From contig JAISMQ010000012.1 of assembly GCA_031276685.1 (NCBI GenBank), positions 1 through 16,107 of the forward strand: DNA of 16,107 bases, in the 5' to 3' direction. Numbering within the stretch: the stretch's first letter is position 1; every line of letters starts with the position of its first letter. Positions 7,331 to 14,725 of this stretch are shown here, piece after piece. Origin of the DNA: Treponema sp. Lineage in GTDB: Bacteria; Spirochaetota; Spirochaetia; Treponematales; Breznakiellaceae. The translations under genes were made by a program, and so were the position numbers. The notes under the pieces were generated by a model. It ran no database searches and was not told the origin of the DNA. It saw only the letters and a list, made by a program, of their open reading frames with translations.

Positions 7331-9530
7331 GTTCGCCGCCTTCCCCGGAATCGGCGACGACAGGTTCCTCATCGTCGCTGTGGAGGTAATCGCAGTCCGG
7401 ATTGATACACGCCTTATGGTAGCCGTTCTTCTTGTCGTACTTTTCCACCAGGAACTGGCCGCACTTGGGGCAGTCCTGGCTGATGGGCTTGTAGTGGCTG
7501 ATAAAATCGCAGTCCGGATAGTTGGTACAGCCGTAAAATTCCTTGCCCCTGCCCCGGTTTTTCCGGGCCACAATATCGCCGCCGCACTTGGGGCACTTTG
7601 CCAGCGGGATGGATTTGGTGTTCCTGCACTCGGGAAAACCGGAACAGGCAAGGAAAAACCCGAAACGGCCCAGCTTCTTCACCATGGGCTTGCCGCATTT
7701 TTCACAGACATAGTCGGTGGGCTCGTCCAAAGAACCCTTGTAGGATTCCAGGGTCTTCCCCACGTTATCCAGGCGGTCCTTAAAGGGATCCCAGAATTCC
7801 CGGATCATGTCCGGCCATTTGATGGCGTTATCCTCCACCTTGTCAAGCTTGTTTTCCATGTCGGCGGTAAAGGCGGCGTCAACGTAGTGGGGAAAGTACT
7901 CCACCAGCATGTCGTTTATCAGCCTGCCCAGCACCGTGGGAACCAACTGCTTGTTGGAGCGGGTCACGTAGTAGCGGTCCAGCAGCACCGAGATAATCGG
8001 CGCGTAGGTGGAAGGCCGGCCGATGCCCTTTTCCTCGAGAACCCGCACGATGGAAGCATCGGTGTAGCGGGGCGGCCCCTGGGTAAAGTGCTGGTCGGGG
8101 TCGAACTTGTCCACGTTCACCGTGTCCCCGGTTGTAAGGGACGGGTAGGGATTGCCCTTTTCGTCCTTGCCGGAAAGAAGCTTGATAACCTTGTAGAAGC
8201 CCTTTTCGATAAGCTTGGTCCCCGTGATCCTGAACAGGGCCTCCCCAGCGGCGATGTCGGCGCTCAAGGCCCGGTTCTTGGCATTGGTCATCTGGCTGGA
8301 AACAAAACGCTCCCAGATAATCGTGTAGAGCCGCAGTTGATCCCGCGACAGGTACTCCTTCATCGAATCGGGGGTGTAGCTTACAAAGGTGGGCCGGATC
8401 GCCTCGTGGGCGTCCTGGGCCTTTTTCCCGACCGAGTATTCGTTCGGTTTTTCGGGAAGCTCGCCGGGGTAGTTCTTGCCCAGCCATTCCCGCAGCTCGC
8501 CAAGGGCGGTCTGGGATATCCGCACCGAGTCGGTACGCATGTAGGTGATAAGCCCGACCCGGGAAGCGCCGAGGTTGATCCCCTCGTACAACTGCTGGGC
8601 CACCTGCATGGTCTTGCGGGCCGTAAAGCCCAGGCGGTTTGCCGCAGTCTGCTGCATCTGGCTGGTGGTAAACGGGGGCCGGGGCCGTACGATCCTGTCG
8701 GTCTCCCGGACTTCCTGAACCACGCAGTCCGCGTTCTTTATCTCGTCTATAATTTTATTAACCGATTCCTCGGTCTTCAGTTCCGGCTTGACCCCCCGCC
8801 AGCTTACAAGCTGGGAACTAAACGCAAAACGCCCCAGCCTAAAGTCCGCGTCCAGGGTCCAGTACTCCTCCGGGGTAAAGGACTCAACCTCCTTTTCCCG
8901 TTCGCAGATTATCCGCAGGGCCACGGACTGCACCCTGCCTGCGGAAAGGCCGTTTTTCACCTTTTTCCAGAGCAGGGGCGAAAGGTTGTAGCCCACAAGA
9001 CGGTCCAGAACCCGCCGGGCTTTTTGGGCGTTTACCAGGTCCTCGTTAATATCCTGGGGTTTTACCACCGCGTCCAGAACAACCTGGGGGGTAATCTCGT
9101 TGATGCTGATCCGCCGGACCGGGACCTTGTCGGTCTTCGCGGTAATGGCGTTCCGCAAATGCCAGGCAATCGCCTCCCCTTCCCGGTCCGGGTCGCTTGC
9201 CAGCAGAACCATGCCGGATTTTTTCGCGTCCCCCTGCAGTTCCTTGAGCAGCTTTGAACGCCCCCGGACGGTGATATACTCAGGCTCGAAGTTGTTATCC
9301 ACGTCGATGGCAAGCCGCGACTTGGGCAAGTCGATAAGATGACCTATACAGGCCTTGACGGTATAGGCCGAACCCAGGATCTTCTGGACCGTTTCCGCCT
9401 TGTGGGGAGACTCCATAATGATAAGGGTCTTTTTTTCCGGCGCTTTGGCGGGCCGCTTTCCGGCGGCGCGCGGCGCGCCCTTCCCGGACTTGGCGCTTTT
9501 AGTTTTACTGCTCTCTGCCTTTACTGCCAT
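7320..9530 (-). CDS. topA: DNA topoisomerase I (type IA, TopA)
   Basis: TopA relaxes negative supercoils by transient single-strand cleavage. The 736-residue protein starts with a basic Lys/Ala-rich tail (1-34). A Toprim domain follows, with Glu40 (MESPHKAE) and the DPDRE motif (113-117), then the type IA core with catalytic Tyr330 (GLITYMRTDS). Three C-terminal four-cysteine zinc ribbons follow: Cys609/612/629/635, Cys646/649/668/674 and Cys687/690/708/713. It ends in an acidic tail. The frame is open upstream, but those codons overlap dprA and are not topoisomerase-like. The ATG at 9530 has GAAGGA about 7 bases upstream and lies 11 bases after the dprA stop. Complete, with no odd residues seen. 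Confidence 0.97.
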   Translation of the reverse strand: MAVKAESSKTKSAKSGKGAPRAAGKRPAKAPEKKTLIIMESPHKAETVQKILGSAYTVKACIGHLIDLPKSRLAIDVDNNFEPEYITVRGRSKLLKELQGDAKKSGMVLLASDPDREGEAIAWHLRNAITAKTDKVPVRRISINEITPQVVLDAVVKPQDINEDLVNAQKARRVLDRLVGYNLSPLLWKKVKNGLSAGRVQSVALRIICEREKEVESFTPEEYWTLDADFRLGRFAFSSQLVSWRGVKPELKTEESVNKIIDEIKNADCVVQEVRETDRIVRPRPPFTTSQMQQTAANRLGFTARKTMQVAQQLYEGINLGASRVGLITYMRTDSVRISQTALGELREWLGKNYPGELPEKPNEYSVGKKAQDAHEAIRPTFVSYTPDSMKEYLSRDQLRLYTIIWERFVSSQMTNAKNRALSADIAAGEALFRITGTKLIEKGFYKVIKLLSGKDEKGNPYPSLTTGDTVNVDKFDPDQHFTQGPPRYTDASIVRVLEEKGIGRPSTYAPIISVLLDRYYVTRSNKQLVPTVLGRLINDMLVEYFPHYVDAAFTADMENKLDKVEDNAIKWPDMIREFWDPFKDRLDNVGKTLESYKGSLDEPTDYVCEKCGKPMVKKLGRFGFFLACSGFPECRNTKSIPLAKCPKCGGDIVARKNRGRGKEFYGCTNYPDCDFISHYKPISQDCPKCGQFLVEKYDKKNGYHKACINPDCDYLHSDDEEPVVADSGEGGEHEE

Positions 9531-9541
9531 TCGTTTTTCCT

Positions 9542-10495
9542 TCACCGTATCGCCAATTGCCGGGCCAGAGAATCGGCAAGGGCCCTGCCGGTGGAACCGG
9601 CGCAGGCTTCCGCCTGGCCCCCTTGTCCCGGATTTTCCCCAAGGCCCCATTCCCGTACTATATCAGATGCGGAAGATATGATCTTAGCCCCCTCTTCCGC
9701 CAGGCGGGCCGTCCCCCCGGCGCCCAGCCCTGCGGACGAAACCCACAGATCCCGGCCATGCTCAAGCGCGAAGCGGGCGGTTATCAGCGCCCCCGACGCG
9801 GCGGGGGCCTCCACGATCAGGGTCCCCCGCGCCAGGGCGGAGATGATCCGGTTCCGGGCGGGGAAGTGCCACTTTTGGGGGCCGGTCCCGGGGGGGTACT
9901 CCGAAAGGAGGCCCCCGCCGCCTTCCAGGATCCTCAGCGCCAGCGGGCGGTTCGACGCGGGGTAGATCCCGTCCACCCCGGAACCCAGAACCGCGTAGGT
10001 CCTGGCCCCCCCCTCCAGGTTCCCCCGGTGGGCCGTGGCGTCAATACCCAGGGCAAGGCCGGAAACCACGGAGATCCCCTGCAGCCCAAGGCCGCGCCCC
10101 AGATCGAAGGCCGCTTTAAGGGCCGCGCCGCCGGGCCGCCGGGTCCCCACCACGGCCGCCAGCGGCTTGTCCCCGTCAGGCAGGGCCCCCCGGTAAAAAA
10201 GCAGGGCCGGCGGATCGTAGATCTCCCGCAGCAGGGGCGGATAGGAGGCCGACACCAGGGGCACCCAGCGGATGCCAAGCTTCGCCGCGTTCGCGGCGTC
10301 CCGCTCCGCGGAAAGGCGGACGGCGTCCATATCGGCAGGCCGCCCCAGGGGGCGGCCCAGCAGGGCCTCCAGTTCCCGGCCCGGCATACGGGCCAGATCC
10401 TCCTCCCCCCGGAGTTTTCTGCACAGTTCCGCCCGTTCTACGGGCCGCAAACCGGGGATCCGGACGATCATCAGATCGAGCAAGCCGCGGTCCAT
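9542..10495 (-). CDS. dprA: DNA processing protein DprA (Smf)
   Basis: DprA binds single-stranded DNA and loads RecA, classically during natural transformation; it is also widespread in bacteria not known to be competent. The 317 residues show an N-terminal helical HhH/SAM-like part (about 1-60) and the extended Rossmann fold with VVGTRRPG (115-122), SGLALGIDATAHRG (145-158), LGSGVDGIYPASN (170-182), FPARNRIISALA (211-222) and EAPAASGALITARFALEHGRD (229-249). After about residue 280 only a short tail follows, so the C-terminal winged-helix domain of longer DprA proteins seems absent. The ATG at 10495 overlaps the stop of the TPR gene as TAATG and has no strong Shine-Dalgarno, so translation is probably coupled. 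No competence gene is visible here. Confidence 0.95.
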   Translation of the reverse strand: MDRGLLDLMIVRIPGLRPVERAELCRKLRGEEDLARMPGRELEALLGRPLGRPADMDAVRLSAERDAANAAKLGIRWVPLVSASYPPLLREIYDPPALLFYRGALPDGDKPLAAVVGTRRPGGAALKAAFDLGRGLGLQGISVVSGLALGIDATAHRGNLEGGARTYAVLGSGVDGIYPASNRPLALRILEGGGGLLSEYPPGTGPQKWHFPARNRIISALARGTLIVEAPAASGALITARFALEHGRDLWVSSAGLGAGGTARLAEEGAKIISSASDIVREWGLGENPGQGGQAEACAGSTGRALADSLARQLAIR

Positions 10496-11250
10496 TATCG
10501 CATCAGCCCCAACACGTAGTCCCGGTTGCTGCGGGCCTCGGCCTGTTTCGCGGTATCTTTGGTGGACACTACGATACGGTCGTACAGATCCACCGCCTTT
10601 TCGTAATCCCCGGTCATATAATAGGCGCGGGCCAGGGCAAACATGGCGTCCGTATCCCGGCTCATAAGCTCCAGGTACCTTTCCAGGTGGGGGACAGCCT
10701 CCGCAGGCCGTTCCAGTTCAAAGGTGTAGAGGATCCCCAGGCCGTAACGGGGTTTGGCGTTGGCATTGTCAAGTTCGATGGCCCGCGTATAGGCCCGTTC
10801 CGCCCTCGCGTAATACTGCGCCTGTTCGGCCTGAAACCCCGCCTGCGGCGTGGCAAAGCCCAGCGCGTTTTTCGCCACATTGGCGGCGGAAACCCCGGCC
10901 AGGTAGAAAAGAGTCGGATCCTCCCCGTTGTACCGGATCGCCATGTCCAGCGCGTCCAGCGCGTCACGGTGCATCCCCTTGTCCGCCAGCCGTACCGCCA
11001 GTATCTTCCAATAGGTCCCGGTCTGGGCGGCGTCCCGCACATGCTCTTCCACCGCCTCCTCGTAGATGGCGATAGCCGCGCGGAGCCCTTCAACCGTAGC
11101 GGGGATTCCCCCGCGGGGGCTCAGCTCCGCGATACGCCGCGCCAGCTCGTAGCGGCTTTTCTGCCGTTCGGCAAGGTACACGCCCAGGACCAGGCCCGCG
11201 ACTGCCAGTACCGCCGCCGCCCCCAGTACCGTCCCGCGTTTCAGCTTCAT
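10495..11250 (-). CDS. Membrane-anchored TPR-repeat protein, function unknown
   Basis: I do not recognise a named family. The 251-residue protein has a short basic N-terminus, one hydrophobic segment at about 8-27 (signal anchor or uncleaved signal, no lipobox cysteine) and then helical tetratricopeptide-like repeats. The clearest are at about 148-195 (ERAYTRAIELDNANAKPRYG and following) and 200-232 (DAMFALARAYYMTGDYEKAVDLYDRI), with a weaker one near 80-107. The repeats should face the periplasm and bind a protein partner. The ATG at 11250 is chosen because it gives the ATGA overlap with the xerD stop, has GGGAG 9-10 bases upstream and places the hydrophobic segment at the N-terminus; the longer open frame upstream lies within xerD. 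From memory, B. burgdorferi has a TPR gene between ftsZ and smf, suggesting a conserved link to division. Confidence 0.85.
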   Translation of the reverse strand: MKLKRGTVLGAAAVLAVAGLVLGVYLAERQKSRYELARRIAELSPRGGIPATVEGLRAAIAIYEEAVEEHVRDAAQTGTYWKILAVRLADKGMHRDALDALDMAIRYNGEDPTLFYLAGVSAANVAKNALGFATPQAGFQAEQAQYYARAERAYTRAIELDNANAKPRYGLGILYTFELERPAEAVPHLERYLELMSRDTDAMFALARAYYMTGDYEKAVDLYDRIVVSTKDTAKQAEARSNRDYVLGLMR

Positions 11251-12188
11251 GGTTCCGTCTCCCGCCACGCCGCCTCTTTCCCCAGCCGGGGCAGGAATTT
11301 CCGGTGGCTTTCCCTGAGCAGGGAAACGTCCACGTGGGTGTAGATCTGGGTGGTGGCAAGATCGCTGTGCCCCAGCAGCGCCTGCACCGAACGGAGATCC
11401 GCCCCGCCGGAAAGCAGCTCCGTAGCAAAACTGTGCCGCAGGGCGTGGAGGTGGGAACTGGTCCCCGCCAGGGAAGTAAAGCGGGCGTAGTTTTTCCATA
11501 TCCCCTTCCGGGACAGGCGTTTCCCGGAACGGCCGACAAACAGGGCGCGGCTGTGGCGGTGCTTCACAAGCCCGGGCCGGGATTCCTTTAGATAACGCCG
11601 CAGCCAGAAGGCGGCCACATCCCCAAAGATCACAAGCCGCTCCTTGTTTCCCTTGCCCTTCACCCGGGCGATCCCCCCGCTCCCCGGCGCCGCCGGATCG
11701 GGCAGCTCCAGGTCCCGCAGATCCAGGGACACCGCTTCGGAAACCCTTAGACCCGCGGAATAGATAAGCTCAAATATCGTCCGGTCCCGCAGGCCCAGGG
11801 GAGTTTCGCTGTTCACCGTGTTAAGAAGGCGCTCCACCGTTTCCCGGGAAAGCACTTCCGGCAGCCGGAGGGGCCGGCGGGGCATTTCCAGCACGGCGGC
11901 GGGGTTGTCGGCCCGGATCGATTCGCCCACGGCAAAACGGAAAAAGGACCTAAGCGCGGAAATCGCCTTGGCGGCAGACCGGGAATCTATGTGGTCCAGC
12001 TTCCTGCGCTTATCCAGGTACCTGGACAGGCCGGAAGAATCCACCAGGCCTAATTCCAGCCCCTCCTGGGCAAGCCAGCCCAGAAAACACCGTACCTCCG
12101 TACGGTAGGTCTCCGCCGTCAGCGGGGATCGGCGTTCCTGGGCGATGAGGCACGAATAAAACTGATCGTACAGCGCCGTATCCGCCAC
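11247..12188 (-). CDS. xerD: Tyrosine recombinase XerD-like (GTG start)
   Basis: This is the second Xer-family recombinase of the window, presumably the partner of XerC at dif. The 313 residues contain a core-binding domain (about 5-90) and a catalytic domain with Arg148 (SAGLRVSEAV), Lys179 (VKGKGNKERL), His248 and Arg251 (HALRHSFATEL), His274 (LLGHSDLATTQ) and nucleophile Tyr283 (IYTHVD), so it should be active. A Pro/Gly-rich insert (about 163-172) sits before the catalytic lysine strand. It starts at GTG (12188), two bases after the ftsZ stop, with GGAAGG about 9 bases upstream. It overlaps the TPR gene by four bases (ATGA). Family membership is certain; the split between XerC and XerD rests mainly on the other copy's place next to hslV. 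Confidence 0.88.
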   Translation of the reverse strand: MADTALYDQFYSCLIAQERRSPLTAETYRTEVRCFLGWLAQEGLELGLVDSSGLSRYLDKRRKLDHIDSRSAAKAISALRSFFRFAVGESIRADNPAAVLEMPRRPLRLPEVLSRETVERLLNTVNSETPLGLRDRTIFELIYSAGLRVSEAVSLDLRDLELPDPAAPGSGGIARVKGKGNKERLVIFGDVAAFWLRRYLKESRPGLVKHRHSRALFVGRSGKRLSRKGIWKNYARFTSLAGTSSHLHALRHSFATELLSGGADLRSVQALLGHSDLATTQIYTHVDVSLLRESHRKFLPRLGKEAAWRETEP

Positions 12189-12190
12189 CC

Positions 12191-13393
12191 CTACAGACCT
12201 TCCGCGTTAAACAGACCGGAATCTTGCGGGGGGTTTGTTTTCTGAGAGTTGCGGATCACGGCGGGGACATCCAGATTCTGATCGGAGTAGTGCCCGCCCC
12301 TGGGCGAAAGAAAATCGTTCTGCTTGGAGGCGCTGCGGTCCCGAATTCTCTGCCATTCGTTGATATCGATAAAATCCGTTTCCTTGGGCTTTACAGGTTC
12401 GCCGGAATTTACCGGCTGCGCCTTCTTGTTGTTAAAGCCGGTGGCGACAACGGTAACCCGCAGGCTGCCCTCCAGTTCTTCGTTCAGGGTAACCCCGTGA
12501 ATAACGACCACATTGGGGTCGGCGCCCTCGCGGATAATATTAACCGCCTCTTCAAGTTCCACCAGGGACAGTTCGTTGTTACCCGACACGTTCACCAGGA
12601 TATGGGTGGCCCCCGCCATGGTGGTCGCCACCAGCAAAGGGTTTTCAATGGCCTTTTTGGCGGCTTCGGCGGCCCGGTTTTCCCCGGTCCCGCTGCCAAT
12701 GCCCAGCAGGGCGTCCCCCTGGTTCTTCATCGTGGATTCCACGTCCGCAAAGTCAATGTTGACAAGCCCCGGCCGCGTAATCAGTTCCGATATACCCCGC
12801 ACCCCCTGGCACAGTATGTCGTCGGCCATCTGGTAGGATTGTATCAGGGAGGTCTTCCGTTCCACCATGGTAAGCAGTTGCTGGTTCGGGATGGTGATCA
12901 GCGTGTCCACCGCCTCCCGCATCTTCTTGATCCCCTCTTCCGCCAGGGACATCTTGTAGGCCCCCTCGAAAGCGAAGGGCTTGGTTATCACCGCGATAGT
13001 CAGCGCCCCTTCTTCCCTGGCGGCCTTGGCGATAACCGGCGCGGCCCCCGTCCCGGTACCGCCGCCCATGCCGGCGGTAATAACCACCATGTCCGCGCCC
13101 TTCACATGCTCGCGGATCAGCTCATAATCCTCGTTGGCGGCCTTTTCGCCCTTTTCCGGGTTTCCCCCCGCGCCCCTGCCGCCGGTCAGTTTTTTGCCGA
13201 TCTGGACTTTGACGGGCGCCTTGCTCTTCTGAACAAGATCCTGAAGATCCGTATTGATCGTTATGAACTCCACACCCACCAGACCGCTTATGATCATCCT
13301 GTTGACCGCGTTGGTACCGCCCCCGCCCACGCCGATGACTTTGATCACCACCGGCAGCGAGCTAATAGTTTCCTCATGAACTACAACGTTCAT
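12191..13393 (-). CDS. ftsZ: Cell division protein FtsZ
   Basis: FtsZ is the tubulin-like GTPase that forms the Z ring at midcell. The 400-residue protein has the nucleotide-binding GVGGGGTNAV (21-30), the tubulin signature GGGTGTG (110-116) and the T7 synergy loop NIDFADV (212-218) with its catalytic aspartates. A C-terminal linker follows, and then a conserved tail peptide DVPAVIR (375-381), which should bind FtsA. Unlike in many species about 19 more residues follow this peptide. The ATG at 13393 is preceded by a G6 run and AAGAA. It lies 86 bases downstream of ftsA, the largest gap in the window. That gap is AT-rich near the gene and contains a weak hairpin; no convincing promoter was found there. 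Confidence 0.99.
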   Translation of the reverse strand: MNVVVHEETISSLPVVIKVIGVGGGGTNAVNRMIISGLVGVEFITINTDLQDLVQKSKAPVKVQIGKKLTGGRGAGGNPEKGEKAANEDYELIREHVKGADMVVITAGMGGGTGTGAAPVIAKAAREEGALTIAVITKPFAFEGAYKMSLAEEGIKKMREAVDTLITIPNQQLLTMVERKTSLIQSYQMADDILCQGVRGISELITRPGLVNIDFADVESTMKNQGDALLGIGSGTGENRAAEAAKKAIENPLLVATTMAGATHILVNVSGNNELSLVELEEAVNIIREGADPNVVVIHGVTLNEELEGSLRVTVVATGFNNKKAQPVNSGEPVKPKETDFIDINEWQRIRDRSASKQNDFLSPRGGHYSDQNLDVPAVIRNSQKTNPPQDSGLFNAEGL

Positions 13394-13398
13394 TTCTT

Positions 13399-13404
13399 CC
13401 CCCC
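13399..13404 (-). promoter_or_regulatory. G6 ribosome binding site of ftsZ
   Basis: Six G on the coding strand, followed by AAGAA, end five bases before the ftsZ ATG. This is the third start in the window (with fliF and fliE) where a pure G run stands in for a mixed GGAGG. Confidence 0.55.
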
Positions 13405-13449
13405 AATCTTTTTTTCAAAGAATTTAGTTATTACCTCAAGGACAACACA

Positions 13450-13473
13450 CCGGATTCGGCTGGCCGCGTCCGG
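13450..13473 (-). other. Possible mRNA hairpin in the ftsA-ftsZ gap
   Basis: Coding-strand arms CCGGA (13473-13469) and TCCGG (13454-13450) enclose a second short stem, CGG with CCG (13466-13464 and 13459-13457), around a four-base loop, with a small internal bulge. No U-run follows, so it is not a standard terminator. It could be a leader structure or processing site ahead of ftsZ, or chance in GC-rich DNA. Confidence 0.25.
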
Positions 13474-13479
13474 GACCTG

Positions 13480-14721
13480 CTAAAAAAAGTCTTTTAGCCA
13501 CTCAACAAATTTTTCAATACCCCGTTTGGCCCCCCCCTTTCCGGCAATTAAAATTTCCCCGCCCCCTTCCCCCGCCCCCCGGCTTGTCCGGTTGTTTCCT
13601 ACCAGGGCAAGGCCTATGGCGGTGGCATACTGCGGGCTGCGGTACTCCTCCGAAAGCCCCGGCACGGGCAGGGGATTCCCCACCCGGACGGGCATTCTAA
13701 AAATATGCGATGCCAATTCCGCAGCGCCGGAAAGCATGGCCCCGCCGCCGGTAAGGACGATCCCCGCCCCCAGGGGGCGGGAAAGGGCCAGCTTGTCCAG
13801 CTTTTCCCTTACCATCAGGTAGATCTCCTCCACCCGGGGGCGGACAATTTCCAGAATTTCCTTCCGCCCTATGGATACCGTAGAACGGCCCCCAATGCCG
13901 GAGATAAGCACCTCATCCCCTTCAAGAAGGCTTTCCCAGCAGCAGCCGGCATCCAGCTTGATCTTCTCCGCGTTCTCGAACGAAATACTTTTGACTATCG
14001 ATATGTCCCGGCTGATCAGCTCCGAACCTGCGGGAATAGAGCTGGTGGAACAGGGGGCGCCGTCAAAGTACACCAGCAGTTCCGTTGTCCCGCCCCCCAT
14101 ATCCACAAGGGCCACCCCCATTTCCTTTTCTTCGTCGGTCAGCACCGAACGGCCGGCGGCCAGGGACTGGAGTATCAGATCGTCCACCCGGAAGCCCGCG
14201 CGGTTAACGCATTTGACAAGGTTTTGGGCGCTGGTGCTTGAGCAGGTGATAATATGCACCTCCGCCTCAAGCCGTACCCCCAGCATGTCCAGGGGGTTAC
14301 GGATCCCCTCCTGGCCATCCACGATAAAACTCTGGGGGATAACCTCCAAAACCTGGCGGTCCATGGTGATCTTCACCTCCTGGGCCAGTTGAAGCACCCG
14401 GTTCAGATCCTCCTGGCCTATCTCCCTGGTTTCCTGGACCTTGCCCGACACCGTAACCACGCCGCGGGAATTGATGCCGTCAATGTGGCTCCCCCCGATG
14501 CCGGTCCAGCAACTGTGGACCTCCCGGCCGCACATTATCTCCGCCGCTTCAACCGCGGCGGCTACAGAGCGGAGCGTGGCTTCGATATTCACCACCACCC
14601 CTTTCTTTATGCCTGTCGAAGGGCAGACCCCGACGCCGGTGATCTCAAGAATCCCCCTATCGTTGCGTTCGCCTATAACAACGCATACCTTGGCCGTGCC
14701 GATATCAAGGCCGACCACCAT
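13480..14721 (-). CDS. ftsA: Cell division protein FtsA (probable further upstream CTG start at 14736)
   Basis: FtsA is the actin-like ATPase that tethers FtsZ to the membrane and recruits later division proteins. From the ATG at 14721 it has 413 residues. They include the phosphate-1 loop GLDIGTAK (4-11), the SHS2/1C insert (about 80-160), the phosphate-2 loop ALVDMGGGTTEL (204-215), the adenosine motif VLTGGGAML (322-330) and a C-terminal amphipathic helix ending in FVEWLKDFF that should insert in the membrane. The ATG lies 21 bases from the AAAGGAGG, too far for good initiation. An in-frame CTG at 14736 is spaced 6 bases and would add five residues (M-A-S-D-N). The ATG is given as the conservative start. 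The gene follows ftsQ closely and precedes ftsZ. Confidence 0.97.
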   Translation of the reverse strand: MVVGLDIGTAKVCVVIGERNDRGILEITGVGVCPSTGIKKGVVVNIEATLRSVAAAVEAAEIMCGREVHSCWTGIGGSHIDGINSRGVVTVSGKVQETREIGQEDLNRVLQLAQEVKITMDRQVLEVIPQSFIVDGQEGIRNPLDMLGVRLEAEVHIITCSSTSAQNLVKCVNRAGFRVDDLILQSLAAGRSVLTDEEKEMGVALVDMGGGTTELLVYFDGAPCSTSSIPAGSELISRDISIVKSISFENAEKIKLDAGCCWESLLEGDEVLISGIGGRSTVSIGRKEILEIVRPRVEEIYLMVREKLDKLALSRPLGAGIVLTGGGAMLSGAAELASHIFRMPVRVGNPLPVPGLSEEYRSPQYATAIGLALVGNNRTSRGAGEGGGEILIAGKGGAKRGIEKFVEWLKDFF

Positions 14722-14725
14722 ATTA

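Noticed and set aside
7331..7651. N-terminal extension of xerC by about 107 residues
   Set aside because: The extra codons overlap the zinc-ribbon end of topA in another frame and have no Xer similarity; the ATG at 7330 gives the normal length.
7275..9257. Long open frame on the plus strand (about 660 codons) opposite topA, and others opposite fliG, hslU and ftsZ
   Set aside because: They are exact antisense shadows of clear conserved genes in GC-rich DNA. Their proteins show no recognisable domain and no good ribosome binding site was evident.
9531..9650. Upstream start for topA
   Set aside because: The 40 added residues overlap the end of dprA and are unlike topoisomerase; a Shine-Dalgarno fits the ATG at 9530.
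11251..11499. Longer version of the TPR protein
   Set aside because: The added 83 residues are a frame-shifted reading of xerD; the ATG at 11250 has a ribosome binding site and puts the membrane anchor at the N-terminus.
13394..13479. Promoter for ftsZ in the ftsA-ftsZ gap
   Set aside because: TTGTCC, TTGAGG and TAAATT are present, but no pair has 16-18 base spacing with a good -10 box.
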